Assembly (NCBI GenBank): GCA_011391125.1 | Contig: JAABRE010000023.1 | Coordinates: 1-59,581, forward strand | Reading direction: 5' to 3' | Length of the DNA: 59,581 bases | Origin: Synechococcales cyanobacterium S06 | GTDB taxonomy: Bacteria > Cyanobacteriota > Cyanobacteriia > Cyanobacteriales > JAABRE01 | Part shown: positions 18,444 to 28,300 of the stretch, piece after piece | Layout: every line of letters begins with the position of its first letter | How positions within the stretch are numbered: the first letter of the stretch is position 1 | Notes under the pieces: generated by a model | The model's input: only the letters and a program-made list of their open reading frames with translations | Told to the model about the DNA's origin: nothing | Database searches by the model: none | Translations under genes and position numbers: made by a program

Positions 18444-18981
18444 AATAGATACTCCATGTTTTAATTTTTAGTGGTGGTGAAAAGCAAGCACGAAAGCGAA
18501 CTAATAATTTAGATTTTCTGTTCCTATGTAGCTCACTTAAGTTTTCATTAAGAGATGAAAACTTGCAAGATTTCTCAATCTCTGCTCTGCTGCGAAAATT
18601 TGACCGATTTTTTATAATACGATAAATTGGCTACTTATCTTGATCAAAGATAGGTTTCAATTACGAATCTTCTTGGTGATCTTTGTCTTTAATTGGCCAG
18701 TCCTTTTTCCTTTATTCATCTATGCTACCACTAAATGACTTATTTTTAGCTACCATTTGTTCTCTTTGACTCTGAGGTGATTTTGAAAAGCACTTTTGAG
18801 ATCGTTTTTCAAAATGTAGGGTTTCTTGGGTCTGATAAGCCGAGAATTTCGCTGATCCGATTGTCCTCCTTTTTTTCTCCTTACTTTTAGATTATCACTT
18901 TGTCTTCCTTAAAACATAATCTTGTAATTTCTCTTTATTTTCCTTTGCATTCCTTTACATTTCTCAATCTTGGCTTAATTT
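18444..18981. promoter_or_regulatory. Divergent control region of lrtA and lipB, with probable long lrtA leader
   Basis: No reading frame of note in 538 bp. Two partly similar AAGTTTTCATT/GATGAAAACTT segments near 18540-18560 form an inverted repeat (AAGTTTTCAT and ATGAAAACTT). Related TTTTGAAAAGC/TTTTTCAAAAT segments occur near 18780-18815. A long, stability-controlling leader is known for lrtA in Synechococcus 7002; its presence here is inferred from gap length. Both promoters are presumed to lie in this region. Confidence 0.45.
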
Positions 18982-19641
18982 ATGATAAATAATTCAAAAA
19001 GATCGGTTTTATTAGTTAATTTAGGATTAATACCTTATCTAAAGGCTTGGCAATTACAACAGCAATACCATCAGCAAAGGTTAGATAATCCGAATTTGCC
19101 CGATCTCTTGTTATTGTTGGAACATCCCCCTGTTTATACTTTGGGGCGTGGTTCAAGTCTCGATTTTGTTAAGTTTGCAGACGGTGATTCTCATGGGGAA
19201 ATCCATCGTATTGAACGCGGAGGTGAGGTGACTTATCATTGTCCCGGTCAGTTGGTCGCTTATCCAATTTTAAATTTACATTTCTATCAAACTGATCTCC
19301 ATTGGTATTTCAGACAGTTGGAAGAAGTCATTATTCGGGTGTTACGAAGTTTTGATTTACAAGGCGATCGCCTTTCTGGGTTAACGGGAGTTTGGCTAGA
19401 AGGTCACAAAGTGGCGGCCATGGGTATTTCGGTTCGTCGTTGGCTGACAATGCACGGTTTTTCCTTAAATGTTTGTCCTGATTTGACGGGTTTTAGCCAG
19501 ATTATTCCCTGTGGTATTCGCGATAAACCAGTCGGTAGTCTGGCTCAATTTATCCCCCATCTTACCGTGGCCGAAGTAAGAGAGGAGGTTATTCGTTGTT
19601 TTGCGGAAGTTTTTGAGGTAAATTTGGTTGACCATTTTTAA
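18982..19641 (+). CDS. lipB: Octanoyl-ACP:protein N-octanoyltransferase
   Basis: A 219-residue LipB that moves octanoate from acyl-ACP to lipoyl domains, the first step in making lipoate. Motifs: [13 protein letters not shown], the [17 protein letters not shown] signature, catalytic lysine in HKVAAMGI, and the nucleophilic cysteine in [10 protein letters not shown]. Full length. It converges on the cyclase gene with only 3 bp between stops. A separate lipoate-ligase-like gene lies at 47298-47987. Confidence 0.94.
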   Translation: MINNSKRSVLLVNLGLIPYLKAWQLQQQYHQQRLDNPNLPDLLLLLEHPPVYTLGRGSSLDFVKFADGDSHGEIHRIERGGEVTYHCPGQLVAYPILNLHFYQTDLHWYFRQLEEVIIRVLRSFDLQGDRLSGLTGVWLEGHKVAAMGISVRRWLTMHGFSLNVCPDLTGFSQIIPCGIRDKPVGSLAQFIPHLTVAEVREEVIRCFAEVFEVNLVDHF

Positions 19642-19644
19642 TGG

Positions 19645-20670
19645 TCAATTCCCCAAAGTGCTTTTTTTGAAATATCTGATTAAAAATAGTTCTAAACTAT
19701 CAAAAGTCGAGGCGTAGATCTGCTGTTCTTCTTCATAACCTTTTAAGGTGATGTGATAATTTTGGAAACATTGTTGCGCTGGTGGTATTTTCGCCAAAGA
19801 ATTATAGCTGGTTTCGCCAAAAACGAGATCTTTTCCTATTTCTTTGGTGGCCGATTCTAGTCGAAAGGCCGCATTGACTGTGTCTCCGATGGCGGTATAA
19901 TCAGGGCGATCGCCACTACCGGTATTACCCACCATTCCATAACCGGTATTCATCCCTGCTCCTATTTTTAAGCGGAAGGGAAGGGGATATTTGCTGCTTA
20001 ATTCTTGAGTCATCTGATTAAGTTCATGGAGTGCTTGAACTATTTTGAGTATTTCTTCTTTGCTAACTTCTTCTTCTTCTTCGGTATGAAACCACACGGC
20101 CATTAAAGCGTCACCAATATATTTATCAACCCAACTACCATGATTACGAATAATTTTACCCGCTTCACGAAACCAAGTACCAATTAAGGAGGACAGGACT
20201 GTCTCTTCCACGGAGCGAGTTAAAATGGTAAAGTCACGAATATCGACCACTAAAACGGTAATTAGACGACGAACATGAAGTATGGAGGTCATGCTATCGC
20301 GATGGCTATTTTGGCTACGGTGAACAATTTTGCTGTCGATTTCAGAAGCATAAAAAGTGATCTCACTTTCACCAATGGTAATTTGATCACCATCCTCTAA
20401 GGTCACAGGAATGCTGACTCTTTGTTTATTCAAAAATGTACCATTGCGACTTCCCAAATCGATTAGATAAAAACTACCTTTTTCGGTAATCTGTAACATG
20501 GCATGATTACGAGAAATCCAACGATCTGGAATGACGATATTATTATCTCTGGTTCTACCAATTGACCAATAATGTCTTCCCACCAAAGGAAGACGGAGAT
20601 TACCTTGATTATTGTGGATAATTAAATAAGGATTACTTGGCACTACGTCATTCCAGTTAACAATGAACAA
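19645..20670 (-). CDS. FHA domain-class III adenylate cyclase
   Basis: 341 residues. The N-terminal FHA domain (about 10-105) has YWSIGRTRDNNIVI, the RNHAMLQI core and GSRNGTFLN. A class III cyclase catalytic domain follows (about 130-325). Both metal aspartates (VVDIRDFT and YIGDALMAVW), the purine-selecting lysine in WVDKYIGD, and the Asn and Arg of IGDTVNAAFRLES are all present, so it should be active and make cAMP. FHA-cyclase fusions of this kind are common in cyanobacteria; cAMP controls motility in some. It lies near the pix cluster, but there is no direct link in sequence. Confidence 0.88.
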   Translation of the reverse strand: MFIVNWNDVVPSNPYLIIHNNQGNLRLPLVGRHYWSIGRTRDNNIVIPDRWISRNHAMLQITEKGSFYLIDLGSRNGTFLNKQRVSIPVTLEDGDQITIGESEITFYASEIDSKIVHRSQNSHRDSMTSILHVRRLITVLVVDIRDFTILTRSVEETVLSSLIGTWFREAGKIIRNHGSWVDKYIGDALMAVWFHTEEEEEVSKEEILKIVQALHELNQMTQELSSKYPLPFRLKIGAGMNTGYGMVGNTGSGDRPDYTAIGDTVNAAFRLESATKEIGKDLVFGETSYNSLAKIPPAQQCFQNYHITLKGYEEEQQIYASTFDSLELFLIRYFKKSTLGN

Positions 20671-20748
20671 TAAACAATGAACAATTTTAACTGTTCATTG
20701 TCAATAATAGCTTACCCTGACACGAGGGAATTTTCCTAGGGTAAAATT

Positions 20749-21444
20749 TTAAGACAGACAAGCAACTAACCAAAAAAGTCCATCCACTAAGATTGTACTT
20801 AAGACTGCTCCTCCGAAGGCGATCGCTTCGTATTGTTTTTTTTGTAAAGCAGTAAAACTAATCGCTAATAATAAATTTACCAATACTAAGGCCCAACTAA
20901 AACCCCAGATAGTTTGAACTTTAAGTAGGGCATTTTGTAAAATGGGGGTTGCGAGGGTGGGGTCAACTTGCATTAAGTCGCGCCAATCGGGGATGACATC
21001 GGTTATATAGAAGTATAAATCTGTGATCCCTGTACCCAATAATGAACCTAAATAAAAGCAGTTGCCGATTTTGCCCCAACCTTTATATAAACACCAACAT
21101 GCAAAGGGAAGGCCGATCGCCTCAACGGGTAAATGGAGGGTTGGTTCAAAACGTAGCCAACCCCAATAAATTGAGCCTGCTAACCAACTCCAACTAAAGC
21201 CGAATAATAAGTCACCCCAAATACGGGTTTTTTCACTGGTTAGATAGAGGTAAAAAGCTAAGGCCACCCAACCGATGGTCAAGATTAAACTTAACCAAGG
21301 TAAAATACGCACTAAAGGAGCTTGAAAAAATACGGGTACAGTGACGAGGAAAGCTGCACCCAGAAATACTAGCCAAGAGGTTCTCAATGGAGTCTCAATT
21401 ATGGCTGTGTTGGCTTTATAGTTGGTAAGGGAAGATAAGGTCAT
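20749..21444 (-). CDS. DUF3120-type integral membrane protein
   Basis: 231 residues with about six hydrophobic helices (for example around WLVFLGAAFLVTVPVFF, ILPWLSLILTIGWVALAFYL, WALVLVNLLLAISF, and the C-terminal ILVDGLFWLVA). A loop rich in aromatics lies near SWLAGSIYWGWLRFEP. It matches my memory of the cyanobacterial DUF3120 family, whose function is unknown. The start codon is well placed, and the gene is divergent from the accessory block that follows. Confidence 0.7.
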   Translation of the reverse strand: MTLSSLTNYKANTAIIETPLRTSWLVFLGAAFLVTVPVFFQAPLVRILPWLSLILTIGWVALAFYLYLTSEKTRIWGDLLFGFSWSWLAGSIYWGWLRFEPTLHLPVEAIGLPFACWCLYKGWGKIGNCFYLGSLLGTGITDLYFYITDVIPDWRDLMQVDPTLATPILQNALLKVQTIWGFSWALVLVNLLLAISFTALQKKQYEAIAFGGAVLSTILVDGLFWLVACLS

Positions 21445-21622
21445 GGTGAAGGTTATAATTGCGATAAATTTTTGTTACATTTTTTAACACATTTTCTAAT
21501 ATATCAAAACAAATACCCCTAGGGGGGAATTTCAAGAATAAAAAGAGGGAGCAATTATTGACGACTTTGTTTAATAAGTACCTAAGTAAAATTAATTGTG
21601 AAAAACCAGGTTTATTGTTGCC

Positions 21623-21688
21623 TGTAGGGGCGAACGGCCGTTCGCCCCTACAATATTATGTAGGAGTCAACGGCCGTTGCCCCCTACA
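21623..21688. repeat. Pair of CGGCCG palindromes
   Basis: A perfect 30-bp palindrome at 21623-21652 (TGTAGGGGCGAACGG and its complement), followed by an imperfect one at 21659-21688. A related GTAGGGGTGAACGGCCG palindrome sits at 39343-39370. These REP-like repeats fill the gap before the PLD-helicase gene. A 76-codon frame across them is not a gene. Confidence 0.8.
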
Positions 21689-21765
21689 GCAAAACAACGA
21701 GCTATCTACTTATAATTACTCAGATAGTCAATTAAAATCAGCATTTATGGTAAATAGTATAGTAT

Positions 21766-24700
21766 ATGTCAACAAAATTTTTTACTAATAGTGAAGAAAA
21801 TACCCTAATTAAAAAGTTTCAAGGGGTTTTTACTTATAATCCGAATTTGGTCTATTTTGATGCTTTAGTCGGTTATTTTAGAGCGTCAGGTTATTTTAGA
21901 ATTAGACCATTTTTAGACAAAATTCCCCAAATTAGAATCTTAGTAGGTATTAACGTTGACAAAATATTGGCTGAAACTCAAAAAATAGGGCTTGAATTCT
22001 TAAAAAATCAGGCCAAAGTAAAGGAAGATTTGATTAAAGAAATTCAAACAGATATCGCAGAAGCTAATTATGATCAAGAGACAGAAAAAGGTATTTTGCA
22101 ATTTATTGATGACATAATTAATCAGAAAATACAAGTAAAAGCACATCCGCAAAAAAAGCTCCATGCTAAGGTTTATATTTTACGACCTGAGCCATTTAAT
22201 GAACATACTCCAGCTACAGTAATCGCAGGTTCTTCTAATCTTACGGATGCTGGCCTTGGTGGGGGAAATTGTTATAATTATGAGTTTAATGTGCAGTTAA
22301 ATGAATATGCTGATGTCCAATTTGCTACCGCAGAATTTGAAAAACTTTGGGCAGAATCGATAGATTTATTACCTGTAGATATTAAGAAGATTAAGCAGCA
22401 AAGTTATTTGAATGCAGAAATCTCACCATTTGAATTATATCTAAAAATGTTAACGGAATATTTTGGAAATAGTCTTGATTATGATCCAGATTCCTTGGGT
22501 GATTTACCCGAAAATTTTAAAAAACTTTCTTATCAAGTTGATGCGGTAAATGAAGGTTTTAATATGCTGTTAAAACATAATGGTTTTATTTTAGCCGATG
22601 TGGTGGGATTGGGAAAAACGGTGATTGCAGCCATGGTTGCCAAAAAGTTTTTAAGGCAAAATGGTAGAGACAATACAAAAATATTGGTTGTTTATCCCCC
22701 TGCTGTAGAAAAAAACTGGAAAGAAACTTTTAAAAATTTTGAGCTTGATAAATATACTAAGTTTATTACTAATGGAAGTCTGGACAAAATCCTCACTAAC
22801 CATCAAAATTATTGGCTAAAAGAAGAGTATGATTTGGTTATTGCTGATGAAGCCCATAGGTTTAGAAATCATAAAACTGGTGCTTTTCAAAACTTACAAT
22901 TGATTTGTAAAAGTCCCCGGATTAATAATGGTTTAATTACAGGAAGACAAAAAAAAGTAATTTTAGTATCTGCTACTCCTTTAAATAATCGACCTGACGA
23001 CATTTTTTATCAAATACAAATGTTTCAGGATGCGAGACAGTCAACTCTTCCCATTACTAATTTGACGGCTTTTTTTAGTCCTTTAATGGAGCAGTATAAA
23101 AGTTTAAAACGCTTTAATGAATTAGATGTAAATAAACTTAGGGAAATTTATGGAAAAATTCGCCAAAATGTCATTGAACCGATTACTATTAGGAGAACCA
23201 GAAATGATCTGGAAAATATTACTGAGTATAAATTAGATTTGGCCAAACAAGAAATTAAATTTCCTCAAGTAAAACCACCTCAAAAAGTGGAATATTTAAT
23301 GGATGAACATCTGAATCAATTATTTCATAAAACTGTTTTTTATCTAACCGATGAAGATAAACTGAAATATAGTCGCTATCAGGTAATTGCGGGGTTAAAC
23401 CCTGAAATTCAAAGTAAGTATTATGAAAATGCAGAAACGGTTTCTAAATCCCTAGCATTTATTATGAAAACCCAATTAATTAAACGATTGGAAAGTAGTT
23501 TTTATGCTTTTAAAAAATCCCTAGGAAACTTTCAAAAAGCCACCGATCGCCTGATTACCATGTTTGAAAATGATCAAATATTTATTGCTCCTGATACCAA
23601 TGTCAATAAACTCTTAGATCAGGGTTGGAATGAGGATAAAATCGAGGAAGAAATCGAGAGATTAAGTGCAGAAAATCCTAAAAATCAAACGTTTAAACAA
23701 ACTGATTTTAAGCCTGATTTTATCGAAAATTTAAAGAAAGATTCTCAACTTTTAAAGGATTTAATTAATGGCTGGGAGGCGATCAAAAATGACCCCAAAT
23801 TAGAGGTATTTCTTGCTAAATTAAAGACCTTATTTCTTAATCCAAAAACGAATTTAGAAGGAAAATTGGTCATATTTTCTGAATCAAAAGATACTACTGA
23901 CTATTTATTTAACGCTTTAAAAGATAACGGTAGAAAAGATGTCTTAGTAGTTTCGAGTAAAAATAGAAATCAATTATATGAGACCATTGTTACTAATTTT
24001 GATGCTAACTGGAAAGAAGATCAACAGGTAAATAATTATAAGATAATTATTACCACGGAAGTGTTAGCAGAAGGGGTAAATTTGCATCGTTCTAATGTTA
24101 TTATTCATTATGATACACCTTGGAACTCAACTAAATTAATGCAAAGAATTGGGCGCGTTAATCGTATTGGTACAAAAGCCACGGCCATTTATAATTATGT
24201 TTTTTATCCTTCGGTACAAGGTGATTCACAAATTAAGTTAAATAAAACTGCTTTGATGAAAATTCAAGCTTTTCATACGGCTTTTGGAGAAGATAATCAA
24301 GTATTTTCAACGGCGGAAATTTTAGATGATGTCAAACTTTTTAGCGGAATTTATCGAGAGGAAGAAGACGAAAGATTAAAATTTCTTTACTTTTTACGCA
24401 ATTTCAAAAAAAGAAACAAAATTTGGTTTGATAAAATTAAGAAACTGCCGTTAAAATCGAGGACGGGGAGAAGTTCAAGCCAACTTAACAAACCCGATTT
24501 ACAAAATGGGACAATTGCTTTTTTAAAAACAGATAAAAAGTGGGAATTTTATTGGGTAGATAGTAATAATAATCTCCGAGAAATTACACCAGTTGAAGCA
24601 TTTAAAATATTTCAAGCTGATGAAAACGAAGCAAGTGTAGCCTTAATTTCTAATCATCATGAACAGGTAAATAAAGCGATGGAATATTTTGAAACTACAG

Positions 24701-25038
24701 AATATAAATTAGTTCAGTCTAAAACAGATCCAGAAGCATTAGGAGGTGTCGCACAAAATGCTAAAAAATTTCTTTCTGTTATTATTAACCATCCGAAAAT
24801 AACGGAACAACAAAGGGAGAAAATTAGTAAAATTATCCTTCTAATTGATATAGGAAAATATACCAATTTGCCTTCAGATATTGACAAATTGCAAAGGAAA
24901 AGATTAAACTTAGAGGTAGCAATTTTAGAAATTGATAAAATTTCTGAACGATATAATATTAATTTATCAGATGCACAAAAAGAGATTCAAGTCAAGCTTG
25001 AAAAACCCATATTAATTATTTCAGAATCTTTTGAATAG
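21766..25038 (+). CDS. Phospholipase D-like nuclease fused to SNF2-type helicase
   Basis: 1090 residues. An N-terminal PLD-like domain (about 1-210) contains one HKD-type site: KLHAKVYIL followed by GSSNLTDAGL. An SNF2/RapA helicase core (about 255-860) follows: Walker A in DVVGLGKTVIAA, DEAH box in LVIADEAHRFRNH, motif III VSATPLNN, and motifs V-VI in AEGVNLHRSN and QRIGRVNRIGT. A roughly 230-residue C-terminal region is unassigned. It is followed within 340 bp by a large adenine methyltransferase on the same strand, which suggests a restriction-like anti-phage role: helicase/nuclease plus modification subunit. Cleavage and substrate are inferred. Confidence 0.85.
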   Translation: MSTKFFTNSEENTLIKKFQGVFTYNPNLVYFDALVGYFRASGYFRIRPFLDKIPQIRILVGINVDKILAETQKIGLEFLKNQAKVKEDLIKEIQTDIAEANYDQETEKGILQFIDDIINQKIQVKAHPQKKLHAKVYILRPEPFNEHTPATVIAGSSNLTDAGLGGGNCYNYEFNVQLNEYADVQFATAEFEKLWAESIDLLPVDIKKIKQQSYLNAEISPFELYLKMLTEYFGNSLDYDPDSLGDLPENFKKLSYQVDAVNEGFNMLLKHNGFILADVVGLGKTVIAAMVAKKFLRQNGRDNTKILVVYPPAVEKNWKETFKNFELDKYTKFITNGSLDKILTNHQNYWLKEEYDLVIADEAHRFRNHKTGAFQNLQLICKSPRINNGLITGRQKKVILVSATPLNNRPDDIFYQIQMFQDARQSTLPITNLTAFFSPLMEQYKSLKRFNELDVNKLREIYGKIRQNVIEPITIRRTRNDLENITEYKLDLAKQEIKFPQVKPPQKVEYLMDEHLNQLFHKTVFYLTDEDKLKYSRYQVIAGLNPEIQSKYYENAETVSKSLAFIMKTQLIKRLESSFYAFKKSLGNFQKATDRLITMFENDQIFIAPDTNVNKLLDQGWNEDKIEEEIERLSAENPKNQTFKQTDFKPDFIENLKKDSQLLKDLINGWEAIKNDPKLEVFLAKLKTLFLNPKTNLEGKLVIFSESKDTTDYLFNALKDNGRKDVLVVSSKNRNQLYETIVTNFDANWKEDQQVNNYKIIITTEVLAEGVNLHRSNVIIHYDTPWNSTKLMQRIGRVNRIGTKATAIYNYVFYPSVQGDSQIKLNKTALMKIQAFHTAFGEDNQVFSTAEILDDVKLFSGIYREEEDERLKFLYFLRNFKKRNKIWFDKIKKLPLKSRTGRSSSQLNKPDLQNGTIAFLKTDKKWEFYWVDSNNNLREITPVEAFKIFQADENEASVALISNHHEQVNKAMEYFETTEYKLVQSKTDPEALGGVAQNAKKFLSVIINHPKITEQQREKISKIILLIDIGKYTNLPSDIDKLQRKRLNLEVAILEIDKISERYNINLSDAQKEIQVKLEKPILIISESFE

Positions 25039-25086
25039 GGCAAAAATTGGTTAAACTAGAAATACGGATCAAGGAGAAAAATAGCA

Positions 25087-25341
25087 ATGACTACTTTAGA
25101 AATGGCGATCGCCAAAATTAAAAAACTATCAACTGAACAGCGAAACGAAGTTATTAAATTTGTTGAATTTTTGGAATTTAAACTAGATAAAACTGATCAC
25201 AAAGAAAGAGAATTAGATGAGATTAATGAACAAACTTGGTTAACTGCGATCTCGACCAACCCTAGCTTTGCTTTTCTCAACGATCCAGAAGAAGATATTT
25301 ATACCCAAGAAGATGGCAAACCAGTTAACTATGAAAGGTAA
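25087..25341 (+). CDS. Small DUF2281/antitoxin-like protein
   Basis: 84 residues. The N-terminal helical part (MAIAKIKKLSTEQRNEVIKF, FVEFLEFKL) resembles the DUF2281 group. The tail (FLNDPEEDIYTQEDGKPVNY) resembles antitoxins that usually sit next to PemK/MazF-type toxins in cyanobacteria. A good ribosome site (AAGGAG) lies 8 bases upstream. No toxin gene follows; the next gene, 32 bp on, is the large methyltransferase. It is either an orphan antitoxin or a small accessory subunit of the helicase/methyltransferase pair. Confidence 0.65.
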   Translation: MTTLEMAIAKIKKLSTEQRNEVIKFVEFLEFKLDKTDHKERELDEINEQTWLTAISTNPSFAFLNDPEEDIYTQEDGKPVNYER

Positions 25342-25373
25342 AATGTTTATTCCCTATTTTAACTTAAAACATT

Positions 25374-28300
25374 ATGACACAATTACAAATTCAAGAACTA
25401 TTTAAACAGCGTTATAATCAGGCTAAATGGAAACAGTTTTTAGGCGAAACTTTTTACGATGCCAAATTATTCATTAAGCCCCAAGTCCTGACCGGATTTG
25501 ATAATCAAATAGCGGATCAGGTATTAAGATTAGGCGATATTTTTCTCAATGAAAATGGCATTGAACGACAAATTTCGGTGTATGAAGTAACACTTACCCA
25601 AGGGGTTATTTTAGAAAGAAATCGGGTAGGATTACGCAATTTATTACGCAAATATTGGCAAAATATTGACGGAGCTTTTATTGTTTATTATCATCCTGAA
25701 AGTACAAATTGGCGTTTTACTTATGTGTCAGAATTGACGGGTTATGATGCAGAAGGTGAGTTTATTGAGATTAAAACTGAACCGAAACGTTACACTTATG
25801 TATTAGGTGAAAATGAAAGTGTAAAAACTGCTGTTGAACGGTTTGAAACGATTATTAAAAAGGGAAAAAATCTCACTTTAGATGATGTCAAAGAAGCATT
25901 TTCTGTGGAGAAACTTGATCAAACTTTTTTTGCTCAATATAAGAAGCAATATGAGCAGTTTTGTCAATATATGGTTTCTCAAAAGGGAATTTTAGAAACT
26001 ATTTTTAATGGTAATGAAAAAGCAATTAGGGATTTTAATAAGAAGTTATTAGGCCGTATTGTCTTTTTATTTTTTATCCAAAAAAAGGGTTGGTTAGGTG
26101 TACAGAAAAACGAAAATTGGGGTGAAGGTGATTCAAATTTTTTAAGCAATCAATACAATAATTTTCCTCACAAGGAGCTTTTTTATCAAGATTTTTTAGC
26201 GGTGTTATTTTTTGATACTTTAAATACCACACGTAACCATGATTTAATCGAATTGGTTAAAAATAATCCCTGTCGAATCCCCTATTTAAACGGTGGTTTA
26301 TTCTCAGAAGATGATCAAAATCAGCGTAATTTAATTTTCCCTCCTCATTTATTTGAAAATTTATTTAACTTTTTTAATCAGTATAATTTTACTATTTATG
26401 AAGATGACCCCAATGATCATACTGTGGCAGTTGATCCAGAAATGTTAGGTCATATTTTTGAGAATTTACTCGAAGATAATAAGGATAAGGGAGCATATTA
26501 TACTCCTAAAGAAATTGTCCATTATATGTGTCAAGAAAGTTTAATTGAATATTTAACAACTTGGTTTGAAAATGAGGGTTATAATGTTATTGGTTATGCT
26601 AATTTAAGTAATGCTATTCAACCCGCTTTATTTCCCCTCAATGAGTTAAGAAAAGGTCAATTAGAGTTAGAAGTTGCTGTTAAATCTAATCAGAAACAAA
26701 TTGATCGCAGTTTAATTGAAAGGTTATTAAAAAAGACTTTAAATAATCAGGATCAGCAATTAATTTTACAATATTATGAGCAGTTTAATTTGGCTTTAGA
26801 TACTGTGAAAATATGCGATCCAGCGATCGGTTCGGGTGCTTTTCCCATGGGTTTATTGCATGAAATATTTACCGCTAAACAAACTTTACATACTTTTGAA
26901 TATGGTAATACTACTAATTTTAAGGCTTCGGAAATTAAGCTAAATATTATTCAAAATAGTATTTATGGTGTAGATATTGAAAAGGGTGCAGTGGATATTG
27001 CTAGATTACGGTTTTGGTTAAGTTTAATTGTGGATGAATCTGAACCGAAAGCATTACCTAATCTTGATTATAAAATTGTGGTTGGTAATAGTTTAGTGAG
27101 TAAATTAGGAGATGATATTATTGATATTGATTGGGAAATGAAGGGTAAAAAACAAACAAATTTACTCTATGATGTGTCAAAACCTGAAGCAATTTTAAAA
27201 CAAATTAGTGATCAACAAAAAGAGTTTTTTAATCCTGATAGTGATAAGAAAAAATTGGCCAGTGATATTCGTAATTTAAAGATTGACTTGTTAATTAGTC
27301 AATTGGAGTTAATGGTTAAAGAGAAAGGAATCGAAACTAAACCAACGGGTAAGGGTAAAACTTTAACTAAGCAAACTGAACTTTATTTACAAACAATGGG
27401 CTGGAAAAATACCATTTCTCAACTAAAAAAACTGAAAACTAAACCTAATTTACCCCTTAATTTTTTCGACTGGAAATTAGATTTTCCCGAGGTGATGAAT
27501 GAGGAAGTAACTAATAGGATTGGTTTTGATATTGTGATAGGAAATCCTCCTTATGTAAAAGAATATACGAACAAAGAAGTTTTTAATAAAATACCTTATT
27601 ATCAAGGGAAAATGGATCTATGGTATTCATTTGCTTGTGTTGGCATTGATTTACTTAAAAAACAAGGATTGCTTTCATTTATTGCTACTAATAATTGGGT
27701 GACAAATTCAGGTGCTTCTCTTATGAGAAATAAAGTATTAGAAGATTCAAAAATTATTAAATTAATTGATTTTGGTAGTTTTATGATTTTTGAAAATGCC
27801 TCTATTCAAACAATGATAATGTTCTTTAAAAATGAAAACAATATTGATAATTATAAATTTGAGTTAAAAAGAATTACATCAAAAAATGCTTTATTTTCTG
27901 ATGTTTTAGAACTTCTCAATTATATTAAAACTGAGAACAATGAGTTTATTTATCCTACAATTTATAAAAAAGAGCTATTTAATAAATCTTTAACATTTAG
28001 TAATAATCATTTTGAAAGTATTTTGAATAAAATAAAAGGAAAAACTAACTTTTTTTTAGATTCAAAAAAAGAAATTGCACAAGGGATTGTAATTCCACAA
28101 GATTATGTAAATAAAAAATCAAAAGAAATTTTAGGACTTGATTATAAAGTAGGTCAGGGAATATTTGTTTTGAGTGAAGATGAAAAACAATCAATGAATT
28201 TATTGAAAAATGAATTACAATTGATCAAGCCATATTATACAACGAATCAACTGCAAAAATGGTATGGTAATTCTAAAAACAATGAATGGATTATTTACAC

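Noticed and set aside
21558-21788. 76-codon plus-strand frame
   Set aside because: It runs through two CGGCCG palindromes and overlaps the helicase start; its composition is that of the repeats.
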